A DNA stretch of 64,000 nucleotides from Geotoga petraea (GTDB taxonomy: Bacteria > Thermotogota > Thermotogae > Petrotogales > Petrotogaceae): positions 124,001 through 188,000 of the forward strand of contig NZ_FMYV01000002.1 in assembly GCF_900102615.1 (NCBI RefSeq). Reading direction: 5' to 3'. The position numbers were made by a program, and so were the translations under genes. Shown here in pieces: positions 7,872-16,588 of the stretch (the first letter of the stretch is position 1; each line of letters begins with the position of its first letter). Below the pieces are notes generated by a model. It ran no database searches and was not told where the DNA came from. It saw nothing but the letters and a program-made list of their open reading frames with translations.

Positions 7872-9152
7872 CTATCCAGATATTATGTCTAAAGTATCTC
7901 GATTTATAGAGTTTTTAAAAGAATCTTCTGTTGATTTAAAAGCTTTTTTTGTTTTTTCGGATGAATCGTAAAAAATAACAAAACTAAGTTTTTCTTGATT
8001 ATTTAGATAGTATTTAACAAAATCATCTGGTTTCATATAGTATTTACCCATTGAATAATATGGTTTAAAGTCTAATAATTCTGTTTTAGTATAAGCTACA
8101 TATAATAATTCAGAACAGACTAAATCTTGATCATCTTTAAAATTGAATTTATAATCATAACTTTTACCAAAATAGTTGAAGGAGTTTTTAATGGCTAAAA
8201 ACTTTTCTGATTTGGATAAATTTGGTCTTAAAGCTGAAAAATAATCAGACTCTCCCATTGAGTCAAATTCGTTTAAAACAACTCCCTTGTAATTAGATTC
8301 ATAAAGAATTAGTTCAGGGTTTCTTTTCATCAAATCATATATCAAAGGGTACTCTTGCTTTAACCATTGGGAATAAATTGTATTATTTAATTCTTCTATG
8401 CCTTCAAAATACTTATCTAACTCTTCTAAGGTTCCAAGGTACATTCCTGAGTGAGTCCAAAAACCGCCTACTCCAATATTCGTCATCTGCCAGTTCATTC
8501 TTCTGAGCAATATATCTCCTGGTTCTAAATGTTTTATTATGTCTTTTTTTTGTTCATCGTTTATAAATTTATCTTCTCGCGTTGTCAATTCTCTGCCTGT
8601 TATAAACTTTGCCATATATTCTATTATAAAATCAAAAGAATTTTTTGATATTTTTGAATAATTTTCATAATAATCAAAGACTGGATTGTAAATTATATTT
8701 ATATTTTCAATTGGATTAGAGAAAGAAAACAATGAAAAAGAAAAAACTATAAAAATACTAATAATATTTTTTAGATATTTCAATTTAGTGGAAAGCATTA
8801 TGGATAGCTTTGTTAATAGTAAGACAATTAACAGATTAAAATATGTGAAAAGAGAAATATTCAAAATAAAACTATATTCTCCAAATATATCAGATCCAAA
8901 GGTAATCAAAGATAGTAAAAAAGTCTTTAGCACACTTAATAGATAAAATTTTAGAGTATTGTATTCTTTGAATTTTTTGGCTAATTTTAGTGAAGAAAAG
9001 TAAAGAGATTTTAGTATATAAATGCCCCATCCACTGAACAAAAAGAATGTTGATATTTCGTATGAACTTTCTCCAAATAAAGTAAATTTGTTTATTATTA
9101 TGCTTATGATATGCATAATAATAGCGTTGATTATAAAAAAATATTTTTTCAT
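7872..9152 (-). CDS. Multi-pass membrane protein with C-terminal YiiX/C92-like peptidase domain
   Basis: About 426 residues. The first half has roughly four or five hydrophobic membrane segments; the second half is a permuted NlpC/P60-like cysteine hydrolase (YiiX, peptidase C92). Visible: GDILLRR, WTHSGMYLG with the catalytic His, LYESNYKGVVLNEF, and DLVCSELLYVAY with the catalytic Cys. Start chosen at 9152, where a GGGGGAT SD precedes the ATG; an in-frame ATG at 9173 lacks one. Such domains hydrolyse amide or thioester bonds in cell-wall or lipid substrates; joining one to a membrane bundle is less usual. Substrate unknown. Confidence 0.75.
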   Translation of the reverse strand: MKKYFFIINAIIMHIISIIINKFTLFGESSYEISTFFLFSGWGIYILKSLYFSSLKLAKKFKEYNTLKFYLLSVLKTFLLSLITFGSDIFGEYSFILNISLFTYFNLLIVLLLTKLSIMLSTKLKYLKNIISIFIVFSFSLFSFSNPIENINIIYNPVFDYYENYSKISKNSFDFIIEYMAKFITGRELTTREDKFINDEQKKDIIKHLEPGDILLRRMNWQMTNIGVGGFWTHSGMYLGTLEELDKYFEGIEELNNTIYSQWLKQEYPLIYDLMKRNPELILYESNYKGVVLNEFDSMGESDYFSALRPNLSKSEKFLAIKNSFNYFGKSYDYKFNFKDDQDLVCSELLYVAYTKTELLDFKPYYSMGKYYMKPDDFVKYYLNNQEKLSFVIFYDSSEKTKKAFKSTEDSFKNSINRDTLDIISG

Positions 9153-9315
9153 CTTATATCCCCCATTACACAATCCATAATATAACTGTTATAAAATTAA
9201 AATACACAATAAAACATTAATCAAGTTAAAATATCGTAAATTTATAATAATATAGCAAAAAAATATTTATTTTTATTTACGTTAAAGTAATAAATATAAT
9301 CATATAAAAATAGAG

Positions 9316-10065
9316 TTATTTAATTGCTACTACATACATTCTATTAGACTCTTCTAAATCAGGTAACAAAGGGTTTAAACTACTATAAAAGTATATTTCG
9401 TTAAATCCAACAGAAGTCAACAAATCCTTGATTTCTATTTTTTTATATCCTTTTTCAACATGTTCTTCTTCATATTTTTGCCATTGATTATTTCCTTGTC
9501 TTAAGAAGAAACTTATTTTCATGTATGCTAAATTGTTTTCGTAATCATAATTAGACTGATGAACTTCAAATAAATCTTTTGTATCTTCAAAAATATAATA
9601 AGGCAAGTCATTCCAAACAGTAATCAATCCGTGAATAGTGTTCATATCAAACATAAAAACTCCATCATCATTCAACATATAATAAGCATTTTCAAAGACC
9701 TTTTTGAGATTATTTTTATCAATGATATAATTTAAAGAATCGAACCAACTGGTTATAATGTCGTATTTCTTATCAATTTTAAATTTTATTATATCTTGGA
9801 CATAAAATTTTATATTGAGATTTTCTTCAAAAGATTTTTTTTTAGCGTTATCTATTTGCCCCTTGGATAAATCTACTCCTTCAACGTTAAAACCTTTTTT
9901 TGTTAATTCTCTACAAAAAGTACCTTCACCACAAGCAAGATCAAGAATACTATCGCATTTTTCTATGTAATTTTTTATTAAAAATGGAAAAATATCCGCA
10001 ATATTTTTGCTGAATTTTAAATAATCTTTTTTATAAATTTTTGAAAAATTATCGTATAGATTCAT
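9316..10065 (-). CDS. Class I SAM-dependent methyltransferase
   Basis: Cytosolic methyltransferase of 249 residues with the Rossmann SAM-binding motif ILDLACGEGTFCREL and the acidic loop VEGVDLS, then DIITSWFDSLNYI and FMFDMN as later strands. Resembles small-molecule methyltransferases of the Methyltransf_25/11 type. A G-rich SD precedes the ATG. It stands alone between a membrane peptidase and a divergent ferredoxin-type gene, so context gives no substrate. Confidence 0.85.
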   Translation of the reverse strand: MNLYDNFSKIYKKDYLKFSKNIADIFPFLIKNYIEKCDSILDLACGEGTFCRELTKKGFNVEGVDLSKGQIDNAKKKSFEENLNIKFYVQDIIKFKIDKKYDIITSWFDSLNYIIDKNNLKKVFENAYYMLNDDGVFMFDMNTIHGLITVWNDLPYYIFEDTKDLFEVHQSNYDYENNLAYMKISFFLRQGNNQWQKYEEEHVEKGYKKIEIKDLLTSVGFNEIYFYSSLNPLLPDLEESNRMYVVAIK

Positions 10066-10145
10066 TTATTATACCCCCTATAAAATATTGATTAAATATA
10101 TTATAATATATAATGGTTTAATTTAGAATACTTGGAGGTGTTAAT

Positions 10146-11252
10146 ATGGCAGCTGAAGTTTATTTTGCAGATTTGAATGCAAGAAAACCACAAGATAACA
10201 AAGTTAATAAAATAAAAAAACTTTTTGAAAGGGCTGGTTTTGCTGATTTAATAGACGAAAACGATTTAACCGCTATTAAAATTCATTTTGGCGAAAGGGG
10301 AAATGATGGTTTTATTAACCCTATTTTTGTTAGACCTGTTGTGGATAAAATAAAAGAAGCAGGAGGTAAGCCTTTTGCTACTGATACAAATACTTTGTAT
10401 AAAGGTGAAAGAAAAAATTCTGTAGATCATCTTGTTACTGCTACAGAACACGGTTTTGTTTATTCTGTTATTGGAGCCCCTATTATTATCGCTGATGGAA
10501 TGTTGAGTAAAAATATTTCAGATGTAGAAATAAATCAAAAGCATTTTAAAACTGTTAAAATCGCTAGAGATATTGAAAATGCTGATAGCATGATTGTGAT
10601 GTCTCATTTTAAAGGCCATAATTTAGCAGGTTTTGGTGGGGCTTTAAAAAACTTAGCTATGGGTTGTGCCCCAAGAGTAGGGAAGATGCAAGAACATTCT
10701 ATGAGACCAAAAGTAGATAAAGAATTTTGTACTGGATGCCAAACATGTTTTAGGAATTGCCCTGAAGATGCTATACAAATGATTAATAGAAAAGCTCAAA
10801 TTGATGTAAGAAAATGTATAGGCTGTGGAGAGTGCATGCAGGTTTGTCCTGAAGACGCTATCGGAGTTAACTGGAAAACTGAGGTAAAAGGTTTTATGGA
10901 AAGAATGACAGAATATGCTTATGGAGCAATAAAAAATAAAAAAGATAAAGTTGGATTCATAAACTTTGTTATGAAAGTTACTCCTGATTGTGATTGTGCA
11001 CCTTGGTCAGATGCCCCAATAGTTCCAGATATTGGAATATTAGCTTCTAAAGACCCAATAGCATTGGACAAAGCTTGTTATGATCTTGTAAATAATCAAC
11101 ATGGTTTTGAAGGATCACAATTAAAATCTAATTTTGAGCCTGGAAAAGACAAGTTTGTAGGAATGAGAGAGGACTCTCAAGGGTATATTCAAATAAGCTA
11201 TGGTGAAGAAATGGGAATAGGTACAACAGATTATAATCTTATAAAAATTTAA
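10146..11252 (+). CDS. DUF362 iron-sulfur protein with two 4Fe-4S clusters
   Basis: 368 residues. N-terminal and C-terminal parts form the DUF362 domain (start AAEVYFADLNARK; middle DSMIVMSHFKGHNLAGFGGALKNLAMGC; end IALDKACYDL). Between them sits a two-cluster ferredoxin module, CTGCQTCFRNCP and CIGCGECMQVCP. Widespread in anaerobes and likely an electron-transfer or flavin/metal-handling protein; its reaction is not established. SD TTGGAGGTG precedes the ATG. The kinase gene starts two bases after the stop, so they are co-transcribed. Confidence 0.92.
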   Translation: MAAEVYFADLNARKPQDNKVNKIKKLFERAGFADLIDENDLTAIKIHFGERGNDGFINPIFVRPVVDKIKEAGGKPFATDTNTLYKGERKNSVDHLVTATEHGFVYSVIGAPIIIADGMLSKNISDVEINQKHFKTVKIARDIENADSMIVMSHFKGHNLAGFGGALKNLAMGCAPRVGKMQEHSMRPKVDKEFCTGCQTCFRNCPEDAIQMINRKAQIDVRKCIGCGECMQVCPEDAIGVNWKTEVKGFMERMTEYAYGAIKNKKDKVGFINFVMKVTPDCDCAPWSDAPIVPDIGILASKDPIALDKACYDLVNNQHGFEGSQLKSNFEPGKDKFVGMREDSQGYIQISYGEEMGIGTTDYNLIKI

Positions 11253-11253
11253 A

Positions 11254-12003
11254 ATGATAGACGTTTACGGAGGTATATTTTTAGATATTTATGTAAATGG
11301 AGAAAAACCTCACGAAAAAAACATTGACATTTTTCCCGGAGGATCAGGATTCAATATCGCATTGGGATTATCTATATTGAATAATGATGTTAGATTTATT
11401 GGCAATATAGGTAATGATTTATTTAAAACAAAAATAAATGAAGAATTTGAGAAAAATAATATAAATATCGATTATCTGAAAATAAATGATGGGAAATCGG
11501 ACGTTTTTATAAGTGAGAATGAAAAACCATTTGCTGTACAAAGAAAAAATAATGATTTAGAGATTGATATTCCAAAAAAATTATCCGAATATGCTTTTGT
11601 CAACTCAGAGATAAATCCTAAATCTTTGAACAGAATATTAGAATTAGATTATAGAATAATTTTTATAGATACTGGGCCAAGACATTTTTTATTAAATGAA
11701 TATTATAAAAAGAAAAACCACTTTCTTATATCTAATTCTAACAATAATAATATAACCCATGAAAAATGTGATCTTTTAAAAATGGATTTAAAAGGATTCT
11801 GTTATAATAATAAATTTTATTCCAGTAATGGGAAAGAACTAACTTATAAATTTGGTACTGGTGATTTATTAGATGTTTTGGTAATTGATTCATTAATAAA
11901 GAATAATCTTAGTCACGAAAAACTAATGTCTTTTACAAAAATAATTGAAAATACTAACAAAATTAAAGGTGCGTTTAATAAAATATTATTATTAACCAAA
12001 TAG
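11254..12003 (+). CDS. Short PfkB-family carbohydrate kinase
   Basis: 249 residues, well below the usual 300 or so. N-terminal PGGSGFNIALGLSIL is the PfkB glycine motif (normally PGGxxxN); the C-terminal catalytic motif reads FGTGDLLDVL instead of GAGD, keeping the catalytic Asp. The lid and mid region look shortened. Expected to phosphorylate a sugar or nucleoside with ATP; the substrate cannot be inferred. Coupled to the DUF362 gene and ends in the terminator at 12002. Confidence 0.75.
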   Translation: MIDVYGGIFLDIYVNGEKPHEKNIDIFPGGSGFNIALGLSILNNDVRFIGNIGNDLFKTKINEEFEKNNINIDYLKINDGKSDVFISENEKPFAVQRKNNDLEIDIPKKLSEYAFVNSEINPKSLNRILELDYRIIFIDTGPRHFLLNEYYKKKNHFLISNSNNNNITHEKCDLLKMDLKGFCYNNKFYSSNGKELTYKFGTGDLLDVLVIDSLIKNNLSHEKLMSFTKIIENTNKIKGAFNKILLLTK

Positions 12004-12028
12004 AGATGGTAAACCATCTCTATTTTTT
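12002..12028 (+). terminator. Intrinsic terminator
   Basis: AGAGATGG (12002-12009) pairs with CCATCTCT (12014-12021), loop TAAA, then ATTTTTT. It overlaps the kinase stop codon and separates it from the Liv/CoA operon. Confidence 0.85.
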
Positions 12029-12139
12029 ATGAGAAATATAATGAGAACCGAATTATTTCAAAAATGCTTAATCTTTAATTTTATTAATCTATTTAATAAT
12101 AATTAAAGTTCATTATCTCTAAACCATTAAAAATCGCTC

Positions 12140-12168
12140 TTGAAAAATATATTAAAATATATTAAAAT
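12140..12168 (+). promoter_or_regulatory. Promoter of the KASIII-thiolase-Liv operon
   Basis: TTGAAA (12140-12145) and TAAAAT (12163-12168) with a 17-base spacer. The leader to the GTG at 12231 is about 55 bases and contains no clear terminator. The stretch 12030-12130 is AT-rich with nothing else recognised; the operon's TetR-type regulator may bind nearby, but no convincing palindrome was found. Confidence 0.55.
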
Positions 12169-12230
12169 GAGAAGTGATTCAGAATATAATTTGTTCTTTT
12201 ATTTAGATTAATTAAAGAGGTGATTTTAAA

Positions 12231-13244
12231 GTGAACGTTGGAATAATGGGAATGGGAATTTATATTCCAGATAATTATATTACATCAGATGAAATTGCTG
12301 AAAAAACTGGTATACCAGAATGGGTTATAAGAGAAAAATTTGGAGTTACAAAAAAACCTATTCCTGGTCAAAAAGATACAACAAGTTATATGGGAATTCA
12401 AGCAGCAAAAGAAGCCATTGAAGATGCTGGAATCAATCCTGAAGAAATCGACATAGTAATTTGGAATGGAGCACAGCATAAAGACTATCCTTGTTGGTTA
12501 GCGAGTTTGAAAGTTGCCGATGAAATAGGTGCAAAAAATGCTTGGGGTTTTGACATGGAAGCAATGTGTGGATCTATGATGGCTGGTATGGAGACAGCAA
12601 AATCACTATTATTGGGAAATAAAAAGTATAAAACTGCTTTATTAGTTAGTGGTTATAGAAATGGAGATTTAATAGATTACAATGTACCAGAAACATCTTT
12701 TATGTTTGATCTTGGAGCTGGCGGTGCAGCTATGGTTCTTAAAAAAGATTATAATAAGAACGTAATTTTAGGGACTGCATTTAAAGGAGACGGTGATTTT
12801 TCTGAAGATTGTGTGGTACCAGTTGGAGGAACAAAAAATTGGCCAATGAAGCCTGAAGATACAGACAAAATGCATTTTGTTATAGATGATGTTGACTCTT
12901 TTAAACAAAAACTTGGTGAAAGAACAATGCCTAACTTCTACTCTGTAATCAGAGAAGCTTTGGCAGAATCTGATAAAACCGATAAAGATATCGACTATTT
13001 AGCTATTTTGCATTTCAAAAAATCTTCTCATGATGCAGTTGTTAAAGAATTTAACCTAAATGAAGATCAAACTACTTATCTTCAAAATTATGGTCATATT
13101 GGACAGAACGATCAAATTTTATCATTGAAAATAGCACTTGAAGAAGGAAGACTTCATGATGGAGATAATGTAGTAATGGTTGGAGCAGGAATAGGTTTTG
13201 TTTGGGCTGCAGCTCATGTTCATTGGGGAGAATATAAAGGTTAA
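12231..13244 (+). CDS. KASIII-like 3-oxoacyl synthase (thiolase superfamily)
   Basis: 337 residues, FabH length. Would condense an acyl thioester with a second acyl unit, or catalyse acyl exchange. N-terminal GIMGMGIYIPDNYITSDEIA and EWVIREKFGV are FabH-like; the nucleophile is Cys113 (EAMCGSMMAG); His261 (ILHFKKSS) matches FabH His244. The third position, normally Asn in GNTSAAS, reads YGHIGQND, putting His289 in its place. GTG start with SD AAAGAGGTGAT. First gene of a ten-gene operon of CoA enzymes and a Liv importer rather than of fatty acid synthesis genes, so a catabolic or branch-specific role is likelier than housekeeping FabH. Confidence 0.85.
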   Translation: MNVGIMGMGIYIPDNYITSDEIAEKTGIPEWVIREKFGVTKKPIPGQKDTTSYMGIQAAKEAIEDAGINPEEIDIVIWNGAQHKDYPCWLASLKVADEIGAKNAWGFDMEAMCGSMMAGMETAKSLLLGNKKYKTALLVSGYRNGDLIDYNVPETSFMFDLGAGGAAMVLKKDYNKNVILGTAFKGDGDFSEDCVVPVGGTKNWPMKPEDTDKMHFVIDDVDSFKQKLGERTMPNFYSVIREALAESDKTDKDIDYLAILHFKKSSHDAVVKEFNLNEDQTTYLQNYGHIGQNDQILSLKIALEEGRLHDGDNVVMVGAGIGFVWAAAHVHWGEYKG

Positions 13245-13276
13245 TTAAAAATTAAAATACATTAGGAGGCATAATC

Positions 13277-14017
13277 ATGAATAGAATGAAAGGTAAAGTT
13301 TGTGTAGTTACAGGTGGAGCAAGAGGAATTGGTTTATCAATAGTGACTAAAATGGCAAATGAAGAGGCTAAAGTAGTTTATGCAATTGATATGAATGGAG
13401 AAGCTTTAAAAGAAGTGGAGAAAGAATTTTCTAATGTAAAAGGATATGTTCTTGATGTTACTGATAGAAATTCAATTAAAGAATTTGTAGAAAATGTTAA
13501 AAATGAATATGGAAAAATAGATGTGTTGGTAAATAATGCAGGAGTTACAAGAGATGCATTGATTCAAAAAATGTCGGAAGAAGATTGGGATTTTGTTTTA
13601 AACGTTAATCTTAAAGGTGTTTTCAACATGACTCAAGCCATTGCACCAATAATGATTGAAAATGGTGAAGGGAACATTGTTAATATTTCTTCTATAGTTG
13701 GAGAAAGAGGAAATATTGGACAAACAAATTACGCAGCAACAAAAGGCGGAGTTATTTCAATGACATATACTTGGGCTAAAGAATTTGCAAGAAAAGGTGC
13801 AAATGTTAGAGTAAATGCTGTAGCTCCTGGATTTATAAAAACTCCTATGACAGAAAAAATGCCTGAAAAAGTATTAGACGCTATTACTAAAAAAGTAACT
13901 TTAGGTAGAATGGGAGAATCATCAGAAGTAGCAGATGCAGTATTTTTCTTAGCTTCAGATGAAGCGTCATATATTACAGGCCATGTATTAAGCGTAAACG
14001 GAGGAACAATATTATAA
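13277..14017 (+). CDS. SDR-family oxidoreductase (FabG/3-hydroxyacyl dehydrogenase-like)
   Basis: NAD(P)-dependent short-chain dehydrogenase, 246 residues. Nucleotide motif TGGARGIG, structural NNAG, catalytic Ser in NISSIVGE, YAATK (YxxxK) and C-terminal GHVLSVNGG are all present. The sequence is FabG-like. Beside a CoA-transferase and a thiolase it could oxidise a 3-hydroxyacyl-CoA or free 3-hydroxybutyrate to the 3-oxo compound; this role is inferred from context. SD AGGAGG. The acidic end of beta-2 (YAIDMNG) suggests NAD preference. Confidence 0.9.
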   Translation: MNRMKGKVCVVTGGARGIGLSIVTKMANEEAKVVYAIDMNGEALKEVEKEFSNVKGYVLDVTDRNSIKEFVENVKNEYGKIDVLVNNAGVTRDALIQKMSEEDWDFVLNVNLKGVFNMTQAIAPIMIENGEGNIVNISSIVGERGNIGQTNYAATKGGVISMTYTWAKEFARKGANVRVNAVAPGFIKTPMTEKMPEKVLDAITKKVTLGRMGESSEVADAVFFLASDEASYITGHVLSVNGGTIL

Positions 14018-14037
14018 GAATTGCGAGGGGATAATGT

Positions 14038-15354
14038 ATGTGGAAAAACGTATATAACGAAAAATTAGAGTCAATTGAAGAAGCAATATTATCACTACCA
14101 AAAACAGTTACTGTAGTCGTAGGGTTAGCAGCTTCAGAAGCACAAGGCTTTTTAAGTAATGTTCATAAATATAAAGACCATTTTGATTCATTAAGAGTTT
14201 TAACATGTTTAGATATGAAAGAATATCCTTTTTTCGAAAATAAAGAGTACGAAGGAAAGATGGTTAATCACTCATGGTTTTTTAGCCCTCCAACAAGGAA
14301 AGCAAGGGAAAATGGGCTTAAAACAGTAGACTATATTCCAAATAATCTTCACATGGCTGGAACAGATAAATTAGTTGCCGAGAAGAATGAAGGCAGAACA
14401 TTGGTTTTTTGGGGAACTGTTTCACCAATGCATGAAGATAATGGTTTTTTCAGTTTAGGAATTTCTAATGTTTATGAAATGGAAGTTTTTGAACAAGCCG
14501 ATAGAGTTATACTTGAGGTTAATGATCAAATGCCTTTTCTCCATGGTGAAACAGGAATACACATAAACCAAGCAGATGCTGTAGTTGAAAACAGTTGGGA
14601 AGTTCCTACACTACCTGCTGTGGAACCGACAGAAACAGAAGAAACAATTGCTCAATACATTGCTGATTTAGTTGAAGATGGTTCTACTATTCAAATTGGT
14701 ATAGGTGGTATACCTAATGCTGTTGCAAAACTTTTGGACAATAAAAAAGATCTTGGAGTTCATACAGAAATGTTTACAGAATCTATGATAGATCTCTTTG
14801 AATGCGGAGCAATTAACAACACCAAAAAGACTCTTTGGAGAGGTAAATCAGTTTGCGCTTTTGCTTTAGGTTCTAAGAGAATGTACAAGTGGTTAAATGA
14901 TAATCCGGGTGTATGGTTTATGAAAGGTCATTATGTTAATGATCCTTATGTAATAGCTCAAAATGATAACATGATTTCAATAAATACTGCTATTTCTGTT
15001 GATTTACAAGGACAAGTAGTTAGTGAAGCAATAGGGGCTAGACAATTTTCTGGAACTGGTGGACAACTTGACACGCATAGAGGAGCTATAAAAAGTAAAA
15101 ATGGAAAAGGTATAATTGCTCTAAGATCAACAGCTAAAAATGGAAAAATTTCTACAATCACCGTTGCTCACCCAAAAGGTGCTACAATATCAGTGCCAAG
15201 ACATGACGTAGACTATGTAGTAACAGAATTTGGGGTAGCACATTTAAGAGGTAAAAGTTTATCTGAAAGAGTTAAATTATTGATTAGCATTGCTCATCCG
15301 AATTACAGAGAACAATTGAAACGAGAAGCAAAGGAAATTGGTTACATATTATAA
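14038..15354 (+). CDS. Acetyl-CoA hydrolase/CoA-transferase family protein (Cat/4-hydroxybutyrate type)
   Basis: 438 residues, typical for this family, which moves CoA between acetyl-CoA and butyrate, 4-hydroxybutyrate or similar acids. Motifs: IQIGIGGIPNAVA (CoA-binding glycine loop), HTEMFTES with the likely catalytic Glu244, FSGTGGQLD, and the C-terminal VTEFGVAHLRGKS. It probably activates the acid delivered by the adjacent importer. SD GAGGGG, ATG at 14038. The thiolase gene begins 13 bases after its stop, with its SD overlapping the stop region. Confidence 0.88.
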   Translation: MWKNVYNEKLESIEEAILSLPKTVTVVVGLAASEAQGFLSNVHKYKDHFDSLRVLTCLDMKEYPFFENKEYEGKMVNHSWFFSPPTRKARENGLKTVDYIPNNLHMAGTDKLVAEKNEGRTLVFWGTVSPMHEDNGFFSLGISNVYEMEVFEQADRVILEVNDQMPFLHGETGIHINQADAVVENSWEVPTLPAVEPTETEETIAQYIADLVEDGSTIQIGIGGIPNAVAKLLDNKKDLGVHTEMFTESMIDLFECGAINNTKKTLWRGKSVCAFALGSKRMYKWLNDNPGVWFMKGHYVNDPYVIAQNDNMISINTAISVDLQGQVVSEAIGARQFSGTGGQLDTHRGAIKSKNGKGIIALRSTAKNGKISTITVAHPKGATISVPRHDVDYVVTEFGVAHLRGKSLSERVKLLISIAHPNYREQLKREAKEIGYIL

Positions 15355-15367
15355 AGGAGGAATTGCT

Positions 15368-16576
15368 TTGAGAAAAGTATACATAGTTGCCGCCAAAAGA
15401 ACTGCTATAGGAACATTTGGTGGAACACTAAAAAATGAACCAGCCACAAAATTAGGGGCTCATGTTGTAAAAACAATTTTAGAAGAAGCTAATGTAAAAC
15501 CAGAATATGTAGATAAAACAATAGTTGGAAATGTTTTACAAGCAGGCCAAGGAATGGGGCCAGGAAGGCAAGTAGCTTTATATGCTGGAATTCCAGAAAG
15601 CAAACCAGCTTATGCAGTAAACATGCTTTGCGGAAGTGGGATGAAATCTGTAATGATTGGAGCTACAGATATTAAAGTAGGAGATGCAGAAATAGTAGTT
15701 GCTGCAGGAATGGAGAGCATGTCTCAAGCTCCACTGTTAATCGATGCTAAAAATAGATTTGGAAGTAAATTTGGAAATCAAAAAATATATGACCATATGA
15801 TTTTAGACGGATTAACAGATGTATTTAACAACTACCATATGGGTGTGACTGCTGAAAACATTGCTGAAAAACATGGTATAACCAGAGAAGAACAAGATGA
15901 GTTTGCAGTTAATTCTCAAAATAGAGCCCAAAAATCTATTGAAGAAGGAAGATTTAAAAACGAAATAATTCCTTATGAAATAAAAACAAGAAAAGGTACA
16001 ATTGTTTTTGATACTGATGAACATCCAAGATTCAATGCAACAGTTGAAGGTTTAGGGAAATTAAGACCAGCATTTAAAAAAGATGGCTCTGTTACAGCTG
16101 GTAACGCTTCTGGTATAAATGATGGGGCAAGTGGTATAATATTAGCATCAGAAGATGCTGTTGAAAAATACAATTTAAAACCTATAGCTGAGTTAATTGC
16201 GTATGATGAAGCTGGTGTAGATCCTGCATACATGGGATTAGGGCCAGTACCAGCAATTAAAAATGTTCTAAGTAAAAACAATATTTCTATAGATGATATA
16301 GAATTAATAGAGTTAAACGAAGCTTTTGCTTCACAATCACTGGGAGTCATCAAAGAGCTTGGTGATGAATACGGAAAATCAAAAGATTGGTTTATAGAAA
16401 GAACTAATGTAAATGGAGGAGCTATTGCATTAGGGCATCCAATCGGAGCTTCTGGAAATAGAATTATAGTAACTTTATTGCACGAAATGAAGAAACAAGG
16501 AAAAGAAATTGGATTGGCTTCTCTCTGTATCGGGGGAGGCATGGGTACTGCAGTTGTAGTACGTAATATAAAATAA
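15368..16576 (+). CDS. Acetyl-CoA acetyltransferase (thiolase II type)
   Basis: Cleaves acetoacetyl-CoA, or another 3-oxoacyl-CoA, with CoA to acetyl-CoA, or runs in reverse. About 402 residues. Motifs: RTAIGTFGG at the start, nucleophile Cys in NMLCGSGMKS, NEAFASQ, the His motif GHPIGASGNRI and the second Cys in LCIGGGMG. I chose the TTG at 15368, 10 bases after AAAGGAGG; an earlier in-frame start at 15338 lies inside the CoA-transferase and gives a non-family N-terminus. Between the CoA-transferase and the Liv importer, it is likely the last step of degradation. Confidence 0.93.
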   Translation: MRKVYIVAAKRTAIGTFGGTLKNEPATKLGAHVVKTILEEANVKPEYVDKTIVGNVLQAGQGMGPGRQVALYAGIPESKPAYAVNMLCGSGMKSVMIGATDIKVGDAEIVVAAGMESMSQAPLLIDAKNRFGSKFGNQKIYDHMILDGLTDVFNNYHMGVTAENIAEKHGITREEQDEFAVNSQNRAQKSIEEGRFKNEIIPYEIKTRKGTIVFDTDEHPRFNATVEGLGKLRPAFKKDGSVTAGNASGINDGASGIILASEDAVEKYNLKPIAELIAYDEAGVDPAYMGLGPVPAIKNVLSKNNISIDDIELIELNEAFASQSLGVIKELGDEYGKSKDWFIERTNVNGGAIALGHPIGASGNRIIVTLLHEMKKQGKEIGLASLCIGGGMGTAVVVRNIK

Positions 16577-16588
16577 AGGGGTGATCTT

